A stretch of 64,000 nt of DNA from NCBI GenBank assembly GCA_002298785.1, contig DBMR01000046.1, positions 158,420-222,419 of the forward strand. The letters are read 5' to 3'. The translations under genes and the position numbers were made by a program. Positions 45,818 through 53,788 of the stretch are shown piece by piece; positions within the stretch are counted from its first letter, which is position 1; each line of letters begins with the position of its first letter. The notes under the pieces are model-generated. The model ran no database searches. It saw only the letters and a list, made by a program, of their open reading frames with translations, and was not told where the DNA came from. This DNA comes from Verrucomicrobia subdivision 3 bacterium UBA693 (GTDB taxonomy: Bacteria; Verrucomicrobiota; Verrucomicrobiia; Limisphaerales; UBA8199).

Positions 45818-46927
45818 ATGAACTTGACCATAACGAAGGAGCAAATCATCAACGGCCTTCAGGCGGTGCAGAATGTGGTGAGCACCCGCACCACCCTGCC
45901 GGTCCTGTCGAATGTTCTCCTCCGTGCCGACGGCGAGAAACTGGAACTGACGGCCACGGATCTGGACGTGAGCATTACCTGCTCGGTAGATGCTAAAGTA
46001 AAACGTCCCGGCTCCTCCACCGTGCCGGTCAAAAAGCTCTTTGGGATCGTTCGCGAATTGGCCAACAACGAAATCGACCTCGAGGTCGACGAAAAGAACG
46101 TCTGCGTCATTCGCTCGGGGGCATCCTTCTATAAAATTAACGGGTTAAGCGCCGAGGACTTTCCGCCGGTGGTCGCACTGAGCGAGGAGCGCCGGCTGAC
46201 GGTTTCCCAGGAGACCTTGCGGGCCATGCTTAAACGCACCTCGTTTGCCATTTCCACGGACGAATCCCGCTACGTGCTGAACGGTATCTTTCTAAGCCTG
46301 CGTGAGCATAAGATGACTATGGTGGCCACCGACGGCCGGCGCCTGGCCATGTCGGACGAGGATGTCGACGTTTCCGGGTCCAGCCAGGCGGAATTGATTC
46401 TCCCCAGCAAAACCGTCAACGAACTCAATCGGCTGCTGCAAGACAAGGGCGAGACCGAAATTAGGTTCTCCGAAAACCAGGTTTCCTTCGCGCTGAAAGG
46501 CGAAAAGGGATCGGGAGTCATGATCATCAGTAAGCTGATCGAAGGGAATTATCCGAATTATCGGCAGGTGATCCCGGCGGAAACCAAGGAACGGGTCCCG
46601 CTGGCCCGGGAAGAATTCCTGCATGCTCTCCGCCGCGCGGAAATCATGACCAGCGAAAAATCCAACTCGGTAAAACTGAGTTTCGCCAAGAACCTCCTGG
46701 AAATCACCGCTAATTCACCGGAAGTCGGCGAAGCCAAAGAAACGCTGGCCATTAACTACAAGGGACCGGACATCGCCATCGCTTTCAACCCGAAGTATCT
46801 CATCGACCCGCTCAACGCCCTGGCCAACGACGAGGTCTTCATCGAGCTGATCGATGAACTCAGCCCCGGCGTGCTCAAAATCAACGGGCCGTTCCTCTAC
46901 GTCGTGATGCCCATGCGCCTCACTTGA
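45818..46927 (+). CDS. dnaN: DNA polymerase III beta sliding clamp
   Basis: 369 residues, full length, with three repeated clamp domains. MNLTITKEQIINGLQAVQNV, TTLPVLSNVLLRADGEKLEL, ESRYVLNGIFLSLREHKM with VATDGRRLAMS, and the C-terminal GPFLYVVMPMRL are all diagnostic. The ring dimer tethers polymerase to DNA. It has its own promoter with a DnaA box over the -10. Not next to dnaA within this window, as in bacteria where the two genes are separated. Confidence 0.97.
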   Translation: MNLTITKEQIINGLQAVQNVVSTRTTLPVLSNVLLRADGEKLELTATDLDVSITCSVDAKVKRPGSSTVPVKKLFGIVRELANNEIDLEVDEKNVCVIRSGASFYKINGLSAEDFPPVVALSEERRLTVSQETLRAMLKRTSFAISTDESRYVLNGIFLSLREHKMTMVATDGRRLAMSDEDVDVSGSSQAELILPSKTVNELNRLLQDKGETEIRFSENQVSFALKGEKGSGVMIISKLIEGNYPNYRQVIPAETKERVPLAREEFLHALRRAEIMTSEKSNSVKLSFAKNLLEITANSPEVGEAKETLAINYKGPDIAIAFNPKYLIDPLNALANDEVFIELIDELSPGVLKINGPFLYVVMPMRLT

Positions 46928-46957
46928 CCAGCGTCCGCTTGCCGTTCCGGGCAAGCA

Positions 46958-47743
46958 GTGACACTGTGTCTGGTGATCCAGGCGTTACACCGCATCCTTA
47001 TCGGCCGCAAATGGCCGGCTATCGCGTTTTTCATAACGCTCGGTCTCTGTACTCTCACTGGCCAGACCGTGACGGATTCTCGGTTACCGGCGACGCTTTA
47101 CACCAATCGTTCCCCTCACAGCGCTGATGGGATTGGAAAATTCTTCGAAGGACGAGAGATTGCGCTTGTGATGGGTCACCAGGCGGCAGATTGGTTGGAA
47201 CGTCCGGAACGAGAGGCGGAAGAACATACCAGCCAATTGCTCGATGAACTGCACGTTCGTCCCGGAATGGTTGTGGCCGATATCGGTGCCGGCACCGGTT
47301 ATTACTCGCGTCGATTGGCGAAACTGGTTGGCGCCTCAGGACGCGTATTGGCCGTCGATATTCAACCGGAGATGCTCACCCTACTGACCAACCAGGCTTC
47401 CAAGCTGGGACTAACCAATATCACTCCGGTCCTTGGCTCAATCACCAATCCCAATCTGGGGAGCGCCAGCATCGATCTGGCCTTGCTCGTGGATGTTTAT
47501 CACGAGTTTGATTTCCCGTTCGAGATGATGCGATCGATAAGTTCCGCGCTAAAACCCGGGGGGCAGGTGGTGCTCGTTGAGTTTCGCGGGGAAGATGCCA
47601 ATGTACCCATTAAAGAGTTGCACAAGATGACCGTGGCCCAGGTCAAAAGGGAAATGGCGCTACATCCCTTGCAGCACGTGCGCACGATCGAGGTTCTGCC
47701 CTGGCAACACATCCTGGTTTTCGAACGGGCGACAGGGAAATAG
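46958..47743 (+). CDS. Class I SAM-dependent methyltransferase with a signal-like N-terminus
   Basis: 261 residues from GTG 46958. A hydrophobic stretch (WPAIAFFITLGLCTLTGQ, about 20-37) precedes the fold, so the enzyme may be membrane-tethered or exported. Motif I is VVADIGAGTGYYSRRLA, then VLAVDIQPEML, ALLVDVYHEF and LKPGGQVVLVEFRGED. Related proteins with FEGREIALVMGHQAADWLER are common in PVC bacteria; the substrate is unknown. An internal start that drops the leader cannot be excluded. It lies 30 bp after dnaN. Confidence 0.8.
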   Translation: MTLCLVIQALHRILIGRKWPAIAFFITLGLCTLTGQTVTDSRLPATLYTNRSPHSADGIGKFFEGREIALVMGHQAADWLERPEREAEEHTSQLLDELHVRPGMVVADIGAGTGYYSRRLAKLVGASGRVLAVDIQPEMLTLLTNQASKLGLTNITPVLGSITNPNLGSASIDLALLVDVYHEFDFPFEMMRSISSALKPGGQVVLVEFRGEDANVPIKELHKMTVAQVKREMALHPLQHVRTIEVLPWQHILVFERATGK

Positions 47744-47754
47744 TTCGCCCCCAA

Positions 47755-47788
47755 TAAAAAAACGCGCGACCTGGAAAGATCGCGCGTT
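47755..47788 (-). terminator. Rho-independent terminator of the PEP-CTERM gene
   Basis: Nine-pair stem AACGCGCGA/TCGCGCGTT (47761-47788) with a ten-base loop, followed on the reverse strand by a T-run (47760-47755), 18 bp after the leftward PEP-CTERM gene. Confidence 0.85.
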
Positions 47789-47805
47789 GATGAGTAAAAG
47801 CTGTT

Positions 47806-48486
47806 CTAGTTCTTGCGGCGAAGCAGCATTGCCGCGGCGCCCAATCCCAGCAACGCCATCGTGGTCGGCTCTGGGATACTGGTCACCGTGAAGTTATCCA
47901 GCCGATCGGTTCCACCGGTCCCAACGGTTCCACCGCTAGCGGAAGTCGTGGAAGTGTCGGTCACCCGAAAATAAACCGTGGCGGCATTATCCAGCGCGGT
48001 GACCGCACTAAAATCCGCGGTGACGGTAAATGACGGATTATTGGTAGCCGAAACCCAGGGCCCGATCGGAGCACTGTTGGCCAGAACGATGTAGCTGCTA
48101 AACGGAGTGAAGGTGCTGCCGTCCGTGCTGTAGGACAAGCTGAAGTCCCGAGGACCGGTACTGCTGCTGGTTTGGTCGTATGATAGACCGATCTTGGTAA
48201 ATCCGACCGTGCTCACCTGGAATTGCCAGTAGTCTCCGATCGCCCAGTTGTTGGCACTAAACGCCTTTGCAGATCCATTCCCGACAGGGGTAGTCCAGGC
48301 GGTGAGTGCGGACACGTGACTACCGCCGCCGCTGCCTGTGCCAACTTCAGGCACGATTCCGGTAACGGTGGTACCAGCAGGGATAGTCCCGACGCTTTCA
48401 AATGTCCATTTCGCGATCGTGGTCTGCGCCTCTGCAGCGGCCGCTGCCACCAGCAAGGCTCCAGCTAGAACAAAAGTTTTTTTCAT
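47806..48486 (-). CDS. PEP-CTERM sorting-signal protein
   Basis: 226 residues. Signal peptide MKKTFVLAGALLVAAAAAEA, a beta-rich Ser/Thr/Gly body with FSLSYSTDGSTFTPFSSYIV, and a C-terminal SIPEPTTMALLGLGAAAMLL-RRKN tripartite signal (PEP, hydrophobic helix, basic end). Such proteins are cut and processed by exosortase and often associate with exopolysaccharide. No exosortase is in the window. Monocistronic with its own terminator. Confidence 0.93.
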   Translation of the reverse strand: MKKTFVLAGALLVAAAAAEAQTTIAKWTFESVGTIPAGTTVTGIVPEVGTGSGGGSHVSALTAWTTPVGNGSAKAFSANNWAIGDYWQFQVSTVGFTKIGLSYDQTSSSTGPRDFSLSYSTDGSTFTPFSSYIVLANSAPIGPWVSATNNPSFTVTADFSAVTALDNAATVYFRVTDTSTTSASGGTVGTGGTDRLDNFTVTSIPEPTTMALLGLGAAAMLLRRKN

Positions 48487-48618
48487 AGTCGTTTTAAGTC
48501 AAACTCTTCCATACACAGAATAGCGGATTTCCCCCTCCGTCGACAAGAGATTTTGTCGCCGAAATTTGAGTTTGAATGGTCCGGAGCCTGACCCTAGAGT
48601 GGTCACGCGACCGTAGTT

Positions 48619-49200
48619 ATGAACCGAAACCGATGGCTGTTGTTTCTCGCCAGCCTCATCCTCCTGGCGGCGGTCAGCTACGTTGATTACATCACCGGGG
48701 ACGAGACCCTCTTCTTCGTTTTCTACTTCATCCCGGTGGCGCTGTGTGGCTGGTATCTGACCCAGGGAGCCGTCCTGACCATGGCCACACTCAGCGGCGT
48801 GAGCTGGTTTTTGGTCGATACACTCTCCGGACACCGGTACTCCCACGAAGGCGTTCGCTATTGGAACAGTTTCATCTGCTTTTTGGCCTTTGCCACAATC
48901 GGTATCGTTATCCAGCGACTGAAAAGGAGTTCGGATCGGGAAGCCCAGGCCCGTCGCGACCTGGAAAAGGCGTATTTGGAACTTCAGCGTTCGACCGAGG
49001 AAATCCGAAAGGTCCAAGGGCAACTCCAAGTCGTTTGCGCCTGGACTAAGCGCATTCATGTTGATGATAAATGGCTGTCGTTAGACGAGTTTCTGAAGCA
49101 GAAGCTAGGGGTGAACGTGAGTCACGGTATATCGCCAGAGGCCATGGAGGAAGTGAAACGACAGATCGAAGGCAAAGACGGCCTATCCAAACAACAATAA
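48619..49200 (+). CDS. Membrane sensor-like protein with coiled coil, no output domain
   Basis: 193 residues. Three or four helices (LLFLASLILLAAVSYVDY, LFFVFYFIPVALCGWYL, FICFLAFATIGIVIQRL) with a short HxxH-like loop (SGHRYSHEG), then a coiled coil (about 105-140, REAQARRDLEKAYLELQRS) and a C-terminal part VVCAWTKRIHVDDKWLSLDE reminiscent of the linker after PAS/DUF4118-type sensors. No kinase or cyclase domain follows. It may be a degenerate or stand-alone sensor; partner unknown. Confidence 0.7.
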   Translation: MNRNRWLLFLASLILLAAVSYVDYITGDETLFFVFYFIPVALCGWYLTQGAVLTMATLSGVSWFLVDTLSGHRYSHEGVRYWNSFICFLAFATIGIVIQRLKRSSDREAQARRDLEKAYLELQRSTEEIRKVQGQLQVVCAWTKRIHVDDKWLSLDEFLKQKLGVNVSHGISPEAMEEVKRQIEGKDGLSKQQ

Positions 49201-49216
49201 ATTGTCGTTCGAGCTT

Positions 49217-49417
49217 ATGCCCATTCTCGAATTCATTGTTGAGTGCCTGTTCTTCACCGTTTGCGGGTGGGTCGGCCACATCGTTGTGAAGTTGGTCACG
49301 CTCGGCAAAGTTGACCTGGAATGGGGTTCGGGGTCGGAGTCGGTCCTGGCCGAATGGCTCGGCGTGTTCTTCCTGCTGGTCATCTCAGGCTTGATTGCAT
49401 GGATGGTGCACCGCTGA
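49217..49417 (+). CDS. Small membrane protein
   Basis: 66 residues from ATG 49217: two hydrophobic helices (ILEFIVECLFFTVCGWVGHI and LGVFFLLVISGLIAWMV) around a short polar loop. No family recognised. It starts 16 bp after the sensor-like gene, possibly in one operon. The open frame reaches back to a TTG at 49202, less likely as start. Confidence 0.6.
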   Translation: MPILEFIVECLFFTVCGWVGHIVVKLVTLGKVDLEWGSGSESVLAEWLGVFFLLVISGLIAWMVHR

Positions 49418-49573
49418 TTAGGTCTCCAGTCCCGCTCCACAGTCCTGGCAGGAAGGCGTGTGACGCCGCCCTTCAGCCCAGCCGAGGGCGGGAAATCTGG
49501 TGAACAATCCTTATTACGGCCACAAGCGCTTCTACGTCCTTGCCCCGACAGACAGAGCGAATAGATTCCTTCC

Positions 49574-49822
49574 ATGACGCAAGCCGTTGCCCAAATACTT
49601 GCTGAGGTCGAGCAGCTTTCCCCGCTTGAGCAGGCCGAACTCACTGATCGCCTCGTCGAGACGCTCGCCCACAACATTCCTCCCGAGATCGAGCGAGCAC
49701 AGATCGAGGAGGTTCGGCGCCGCATCGCTCAGGTTGAATCCGGTAAGGTGACGCTTATTCCTGGCGAGCAGGCGTTGGAGCAGGTCCGCCAACTCGTCGC
49801 ATCAGCCCGCGTGGTGAGTTGA
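49574..49822 (+). CDS. Addiction-module antitoxin component (TIGR02574-like)
   Basis: 82 residues: AEVEQLSPLEQAELTDRLVE followed by IERAQIEEVRRRIAQVESGK and VTLIPGEQALEQVRQL matches the short helical component commonly paired with RelE/ParE toxins. In intact modules the toxin gene overlaps its end. Here the overlap ATGA is present, but the toxin frame is ruined (see next entry), so this antitoxin is an orphan. Confidence 0.75.
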   Translation: MTQAVAQILAEVEQLSPLEQAELTDRLVETLAHNIPPEIERAQIEEVRRRIAQVESGKVTLIPGEQALEQVRQLVASARVVS

Positions 49823-49872
49823 TGGCTGACTACGCCTTTCATCAAGACTGGATACTGGGAGCACCGGGTTGA
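49822..49872 (+). pseudogene. Remnant of a ParE/RelE-type toxin gene
   Basis: Starts MADYAFHQDW exactly at the ATGA overlap with the antitoxin, as toxins of this family do, but stops after 16 residues. The adjacent frame continues with YWEHRVDFTP, also reminiscent of ParE. About 80 codons of a normal toxin are missing. Confidence 0.5.
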
Positions 49873-50301
49873 TTTCACACCGGCCCCCGGATTGACATGA
49901 CGTGGGAAGAACTGATCGCGTGGGGTCGGATCATGTCGGCAGTGACCACTTGTTGTTGGCACTCTTAGTATATGGTGAGGGTAGCGGCTTCGCGGTGCGG
50001 GTCGCACTTTACAAGAAGCGAGCACTGACATCCGAGCCTGAGTGGGGATCAGCGTCTTGCCCCTATCCCGAAGGGATTAACATCCATTAGCCCGGGGTCG
50101 GCGCGACCAGCGCCTACCCCGGGTGACCACCCCATCATCCAATCCAACTCTGAAGGAGTTGCAGCCCTCTCCCACGCAATTGACGGCTCTCCACCTATCC
50201 CACCCACTGGGTAACTTTGACATGGTTCAAGAGCAGTCTCCTCTATCCTCACATCCCGAGCTTATCTCGGCGCGACATGTGCCTGGTTAGCAGCCCGGAC
50301 T
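49873..50301. other. Non-coding left flank of the cassette array
   Basis: 429 bp without a credible gene. Positions 50011-50037 match, with two differences, the REP-like sequence at 55725-55751 on the right flank. A GTTAGCA at 50286-50292, just past the stop of the last cassette gene, looks like an attC end, but I could not find a matching left arm. Confidence 0.4.
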
Positions 50302-50997
50302 CTAGTTGCTGCGGCTTCCATGCAGTGCGTCATCCTCTTGCTTTTGTTCCACCATCCACTCGAATGCGATCTCCACGGTATCGTTGTCCCAGGAGCCTAA
50401 TACCGGCATGGGCTTGGGAATGACCTTGAAATCCGATTGCTTCAGCTTGGCACTCCCTGAGAGCTTTAGCTTGTTCGTCGTTAAAGGGGCAACTTCGAGC
50501 GGCATCGAAACTCGATTGGTGATGCCTGCAATGACCAAGTCTCCTGTCGCCTTGAAAGCGTAGGTTGTGGCTGTCGATGCTCGCCTCATTGCGGCGAGTG
50601 GATCTGTTAATCGGAAGAGGATTCTAGGGTGCTCCTGCGCGCGCAGCATTCTGTGCATGGCAACTGTGATTTGCTCATTGTCTGGTTCCCAGCTCTTGCC
50701 AACTGCCTTGAGATTACGTACCGGAACAAAGACCTCCCCACGTGCTTCGATCTTTGGTTCTTTGGGAGGATCTGTAGGCGTGCTCGGAAAATCTGCTGGC
50801 ACCTCCAAAAACCCACTGATGAGGCCTCCCTCTGCTCGCCATTCGTGAATATTGCTCGTCCCTCTGACCGTAACCTTGCTGCCTGGGGACGCATCGAACC
50901 GCCTGCGAGCGCTGCTGGGGCGCTCGGCGCAATAGCCGCCCTGCAAACAAATCGAGCCCAGCAAGGCTGAGACTAAAATGACCCGACGCGTTGTCAT
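50302..50997 (-). CDS. YceI-like exported protein (cassette gene)
   Basis: 231 residues. Signal peptide TTRRVILVSALLGSICLQGG, then a YceI-type lipocalin-like beta-barrel: VTVRGTSNIHEWRAEGGLIS at the start and TGDLVIAGITNRVSMPLEV, with LSGSAKLKQSDFKVIPKPMP near the end. YceI proteins bind polyisoprenoid or amphiphilic molecules in the periplasm. It is the most leftward gene of the attC-separated array; attC-A lies directly upstream (51002-51127). Confidence 0.85.
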   Translation of the reverse strand: MTTRRVILVSALLGSICLQGGYCAERPSSARRRFDASPGSKVTVRGTSNIHEWRAEGGLISGFLEVPADFPSTPTDPPKEPKIEARGEVFVPVRNLKAVGKSWEPDNEQITVAMHRMLRAQEHPRILFRLTDPLAAMRRASTATTYAFKATGDLVIAGITNRVSMPLEVAPLTTNKLKLSGSAKLKQSDFKVIPKPMPVLGSWDNDTVEIAFEWMVEQKQEDDALHGSRSN

Positions 50998-51001
50998 TGG
51001 C

Positions 51002-51127
51002 TGCTAACGCCGCGCCTCACCTACCGCTGCCGGGGAGGCGGGTGGAGCGCAGAAAAGATAATCAAATCTGCCCAAGCCGCGGAGCGGAAAGCGCGGGCGG
51101 CGGTTAGGTGGAGGCGCATTGTTAGCG
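51002..51127 (-). other. attC site A
   Basis: Ends TGCTAAC (51002-51008) and GTTAGCG (51121-51127). Unpaired spacers of 3 nt each. Stem GCGCCTC-ACCTA-CCGC (51012-51027) pairs with GCGG-T-TAGGT-G-GAGGCGC (51100-51117), leaving exactly two extrahelical bases (T51104, G51110) on one strand. This is the anatomy of an integron attC. Confidence 0.85.
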
Positions 51128-51161
51128 CCCTCAACATAATCACGATTCAAGATGCACGTCT

Positions 51162-51782
51162 TCAAGGTGCTGATACTCTAAACCAGTTTGTGAGCGCTGG
51201 GTCCCGCCAGGGGGTGGGACACGACCTCGGGTTTCCATCGGAATCGAAACTCAGTAAAAGCACCGTGCGGATGGTTGCCTTCGTCTCATAAGCAAGGGAG
51301 ATTCCCGACCTGTTGTTGCGCATGGTCGGTTCCCCCAGAACACGCACCCAATCACCCAGCTTCGAGTCTGCACGCAACCCACTAGTGAACCGAGCGGATT
51401 CCGGCAAATAAATGCGGTCAAGCGCATTGCTGGTAAAATTCAGGGTGACATCAGCGTAGATGAAGCGAGGCCCCGGCCCGCAGTTTGCATATAGGCTCTT
51501 CGGTTTCCCCCAGTGCAGCACCACCTGGTCCATGGTCATGCCAAGCCGAATGTCGCCAACCTCTCCAGCACTACGGAGCTTATCCAAAGAGATCTCGATA
51601 CTCTCCAGCTTGGGCGCCGTGTTGCTTGTGTCCACGACGGACGTGGAATGCACCGCAATGGGTCTCGTGTCATTGGTGTTTAGAAGGCCCACGTAACGCA
51701 GAAAGAACGAATCATCGGCTCCGAGAGATCGGAACCAGCAGAGTGACAGAAAAAGCGCGAGAACGTGGTGCTGGGTTTTCAT
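51162..51782 (-). CDS. Exported BamE/OmlA-like protein 1 (cassette gene)
   Basis: 206 residues from ATG 51782 (signal MKTQHHVLALFLSLCWFRSL). Centre: EVGDIRLGMTMDQVVLHWGK and PRFIYADVTLNFTSNALDRI, the SmpA/OmlA turn of periplasmic two-layer folds. It is paralogous to the next cassette gene (RLGMTM-x-QV-x(3)-WGKPK shared). Function unknown. Flanked by attC-A and attC-B. Confidence 0.75.
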   Translation of the reverse strand: MKTQHHVLALFLSLCWFRSLGADDSFFLRYVGLLNTNDTRPIAVHSTSVVDTSNTAPKLESIEISLDKLRSAGEVGDIRLGMTMDQVVLHWGKPKSLYANCGPGPRFIYADVTLNFTSNALDRIYLPESARFTSGLRADSKLGDWVRVLGEPTMRNNRSGISLAYETKATIRTVLLLSFDSDGNPRSCPTPWRDPALTNWFRVSAP

Positions 51783-51785
51783 AGC

Positions 51786-51878
51786 GCTTAACGAAAAGCT
51801 GAGGCACAGCCGCGGTAATGGTGTCCGAATGCAAACAGAAGCGCGATCCCGGCCTTGCCTGAAGCCGGATGGTTCGCC
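51786..51878 (-). other. attC-like site B (degenerate)
   Basis: Ends GCTTAAC (51786-51792) and GTTCGCC (51872-51878). The arms GCTGAGGCACAGCCG and CCGGCCTTGCCTGAAGCC pair imperfectly. Accepted mainly for its end motifs and position between cassette genes. Confidence 0.5.
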
Positions 51879-51888
51879 TCCGGGCCGA

Positions 51889-52557
51889 TCATCTCCCCTC
51901 CTTCCGAGCCAGGGGATTTCGCTGGAGCGAAACGCACACCAACTCACCCCCGTTGAAGCCAAGAACCTTTCTCGCGCTGCTCCCGACGTAGGCCGCGTCG
52001 CAGAAAAAATAGGGCGCCCGCAGACTTCTGCCAGGGCCTGGGATAGTATCTAAGCCCTCATTGCTGAATGGATCGGGAGTAATCTTGCGCTCGTCTGGCT
52101 CCCCCACTAACTCAACGCACTTGTCGAAGTCGCCCAGCGGATGTGTCCATTGCACTCGAAGCTCCGGGGGCTTGCTGACCGATACCTCGTCCACTACCTG
52201 GTTGGTAGGATCAAAGAACACGAACGCATCCTCATAGAGGAGACATGGACGCAGGGTACAAGGAACCCAGATTGCCTTCGGTTTCCCCCACCGCTCGAAA
52301 ACCTGTTTCATCGTCATGCCAAGGCGAAGGCCGAGTAACTGATCGTCACGAGCCAAAACCTCAGAGCTGAGGATGGCATTTGTAAGCCTGCGCACCGTGT
52401 TGCTCGGGTCCAGAAGGAGTGCGGTGCTGATATCGCGGGGAGTGTCATTTGTGCCAATCTCTGCCTGGAGAGCACGGTAAAACTCATCCGCCCTCGCCTT
52501 TGGTGCCGAGCCGCCGATTGCTGCAACAATTGCTACCAGTATGAGGCCGCGTTTCAT
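51889..52557 (-). CDS. Exported BamE/OmlA-like protein 2 (cassette gene)
   Basis: 222 residues. Signal peptide KRGLILVAIVAAIGGSAPKA, then QLLGLRLGMTMKQVFERWGK and CLLYEDAFVFFDPTNQVVDE. Same two-part plan as its downstream neighbour, so an old tandem duplication within the array is likely. Four or more cysteines (VPCTLRPC, FFCDAAY) could form disulfides in the periplasm. Function unknown. Confidence 0.75.
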   Translation of the reverse strand: MKRGLILVAIVAAIGGSAPKARADEFYRALQAEIGTNDTPRDISTALLLDPSNTVRRLTNAILSSEVLARDDQLLGLRLGMTMKQVFERWGKPKAIWVPCTLRPCLLYEDAFVFFDPTNQVVDEVSVSKPPELRVQWTHPLGDFDKCVELVGEPDERKITPDPFSNEGLDTIPGPGRSLRAPYFFCDAAYVGSSARKVLGFNGGELVCVSLQRNPLARKEGR

Positions 52558-52650
52558 GGCGAACGCCCGTGATGAGGCGCGGCGGGTCCCAGGCGTCCAG
52601 CAGGCCGCAGAAGCGCCGTCCCGCCGTCGCCTACAGCACGCTTGGTCGGC
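52558..52650 (-). other. attC-like site C
   Basis: Left end GGCGAAC (52558-52564), 4-nt spacer, arm GTGATGAGGCGCGGCGGG pairing with CCCGCCGTCGCCTACAGCAC (52620-52639), 4-nt spacer, right end degenerate (GGTCGGC). Confidence 0.6.
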
Positions 52651-52657
52651 GAACGTG

Positions 52658-52834
52658 TCATGGATGGAACAAGGTCCATAAACCGAACACTAGGCTACTG
52701 GTCCAGCCAAACCAGAAGACCCCATTCAGAAGTGGACTCGAAGGGACCACCCGCTTGTGGAAACGGCCGCCTCGGCATATGGCGGCCAGCCCCAGAATCG
52801 GGATGAGGAGGATAACAAACGCGTGAGTGTTCAT
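52658..52834 (-). CDS. 58-residue membrane protein (cassette gene)
   Basis: Short gene read from ATG 52834 to TGA 52658: MNTHAFVILLIPILGLAAIC, then RGGRFHKRVVPSSPLLNG and VFWFGWTSSLVFGLWTLFHP. Two membrane helices with a basic loop between them. It fills precisely the space between attC-D and attC-C, which is the main reason to believe it. No family recognised. Confidence 0.6.
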   Translation of the reverse strand: MNTHAFVILLIPILGLAAICRGGRFHKRVVPSSPLLNGVFWFGWTSSLVFGLWTLFHP

Positions 52835-52843
52835 AGCATATAC

Positions 52844-52936
52844 GCCGAGCGACGATCTTCAGCGGCGCGGGACCACTGCCGTCCGAATTGTAAGCTGCAG
52901 CGTGAATCCCGCGCCCGCTGCACAAAAGGGTTCGCC
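52844..52936 (-). other. attC-like site D
   Basis: Right end GTTCGCC (52930-52936); left end degenerate (GCCGAGC). Arm CAGCGG-CGCGGGA (52860-52872) pairs with TCCCGCG-C-CCGCTG (52907-52920), with one extrahelical base C52914. Confidence 0.65.
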
Positions 52937-52942
52937 TCTCGA

Positions 52943-53329
52943 TCATCGCTTCTCATGGCCTGAATACTTTTCGATCCACTTGGCCGGATCGTCTCCCAAA
53001 TCCTCTCCAGTCTTTTTCCGAAGATACTCAATCACGTCACGAACGTCACGATCCCTCTCACGCTCGACCATCCGGAGAATGGGGCTCGAATGGTTGGTCC
53101 TCCGGGGAGGCAAGGTGGCTATGATCTCGAGCATCTGCACGGCCTCGCGCGGGTCGGATCGAATCGCCGCATCTCGGCTCCGACCATAATCTACTATAGC
53201 GCTCCACGCATCACGTGCGTCTGCCTGCAGGATCGCCGCCTTCATCGCAAGCTGCCAGGCAAGTGCGAGCAGTCCGGCAATTACGATGCCGCTGACAATC
53301 ACAACTCGCCTATAGCCGACAGCTGTCAT
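52943..53329 (-). CDS. Single-helix membrane-anchored hypothetical protein (cassette gene)
   Basis: 128 residues from ATG 53329. An N-terminal helix (RVVIVSGIVIAGLLALAWQL) is followed by a charged helical domain (DARDAWSAIVDYGRSRDAAI, VERERDRDVRDVIEYLRKKT). No family recognised. The longer open frame to 53401 runs into attC-E and is rejected. Bounded by attC-E and attC-D. Confidence 0.7.
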   Translation of the reverse strand: MTAVGYRRVVIVSGIVIAGLLALAWQLAMKAAILQADARDAWSAIVDYGRSRDAAIRSDPREAVQMLEIIATLPPRRTNHSSPILRMVERERDRDVRDVIEYLRKKTGEDLGDDPAKWIEKYSGHEKR

Positions 53330-53338
53330 GTGCCGAAA

Positions 53339-53431
53339 GCCGAACGCCCGGCCTGAGTGGCGCGGGACCGAAGACGCTGGGATGCAAACAAGACGCGCCA
53401 TCCCGCGTCCACTCCAGGCCGCTGGTTAGCA
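53339..53431 (-). other. attC site E
   Basis: Ends GCCGAAC (53339-53345) and GTTAGCA (53425-53431), 4-nt spacers both sides. Arm GGCCT-GAGTGG-CGCGGGA pairs with TCCCGCG-T-CCACTC-C-AGGCC, two extrahelical bases (T53408, C53415). The stop codon of the next gene lies in the right end box. Confidence 0.85.
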
Positions 53432-53785
53432 TTTCTTTGTGCGGGCTTGTTCATAAAGGAAGCGGATGCAAAGTGCCAAGACCGCAGATAACCCGACGGG
53501 AAGGGCCGTGTAGTGCCAGTTCTCCGATAGTTCCCGGATTGCTGTGAGAAGCAACGTGATGAGGACCGCACTGATGACCAAAGCGCCCGCCCGAAAACGC
53601 CGCACGAGGCCGACACCAAGACAAGCGCTGAATACGACGATACCAACTACTGCTTGTCCGCGCTCGTTCACCCACTTGATCCCGGTCCCCGGAATGAGTG
53701 AGCACACTGCCAGCCCGCCGAAGAAAGCCGCCAGGGCGACAAATACTCCGATGAGGGACTGCGTGATTGTGCGGGCGATGTTCAT
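53426..53785 (-). CDS. Multi-pass membrane protein (cassette gene)
   Basis: 119 residues, four hydrophobic helices: SLIGVFVALAAFFGGLAVCS, GQAVVGIVVFSACLGVGLV, ALVISAVLITLLLTAI and LPVGLSAVLALCIRFLY. No family recognised. Its TAA overlaps the terminal box of attC-E and its ATG touches the boundary of repeat copy 1, so the coding sequence fills the cassette completely. Confidence 0.7.
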   Translation of the reverse strand: MNIARTITQSLIGVFVALAAFFGGLAVCSLIPGTGIKWVNERGQAVVGIVVFSACLGVGLVRRFRAGALVISAVLITLLLTAIRELSENWHYTALPVGLSAVLALCIRFLYEQARTKKC

Positions 53786-53788
53786 GCT

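Noticed and set aside
50213..50292. Possible terminal attC after the YceI gene
   Set aside because: A GTTAGCA end box and an AAC are present, but the arms share only about five pairs (ACATG), so it fails the anatomy shown by A, E and H.
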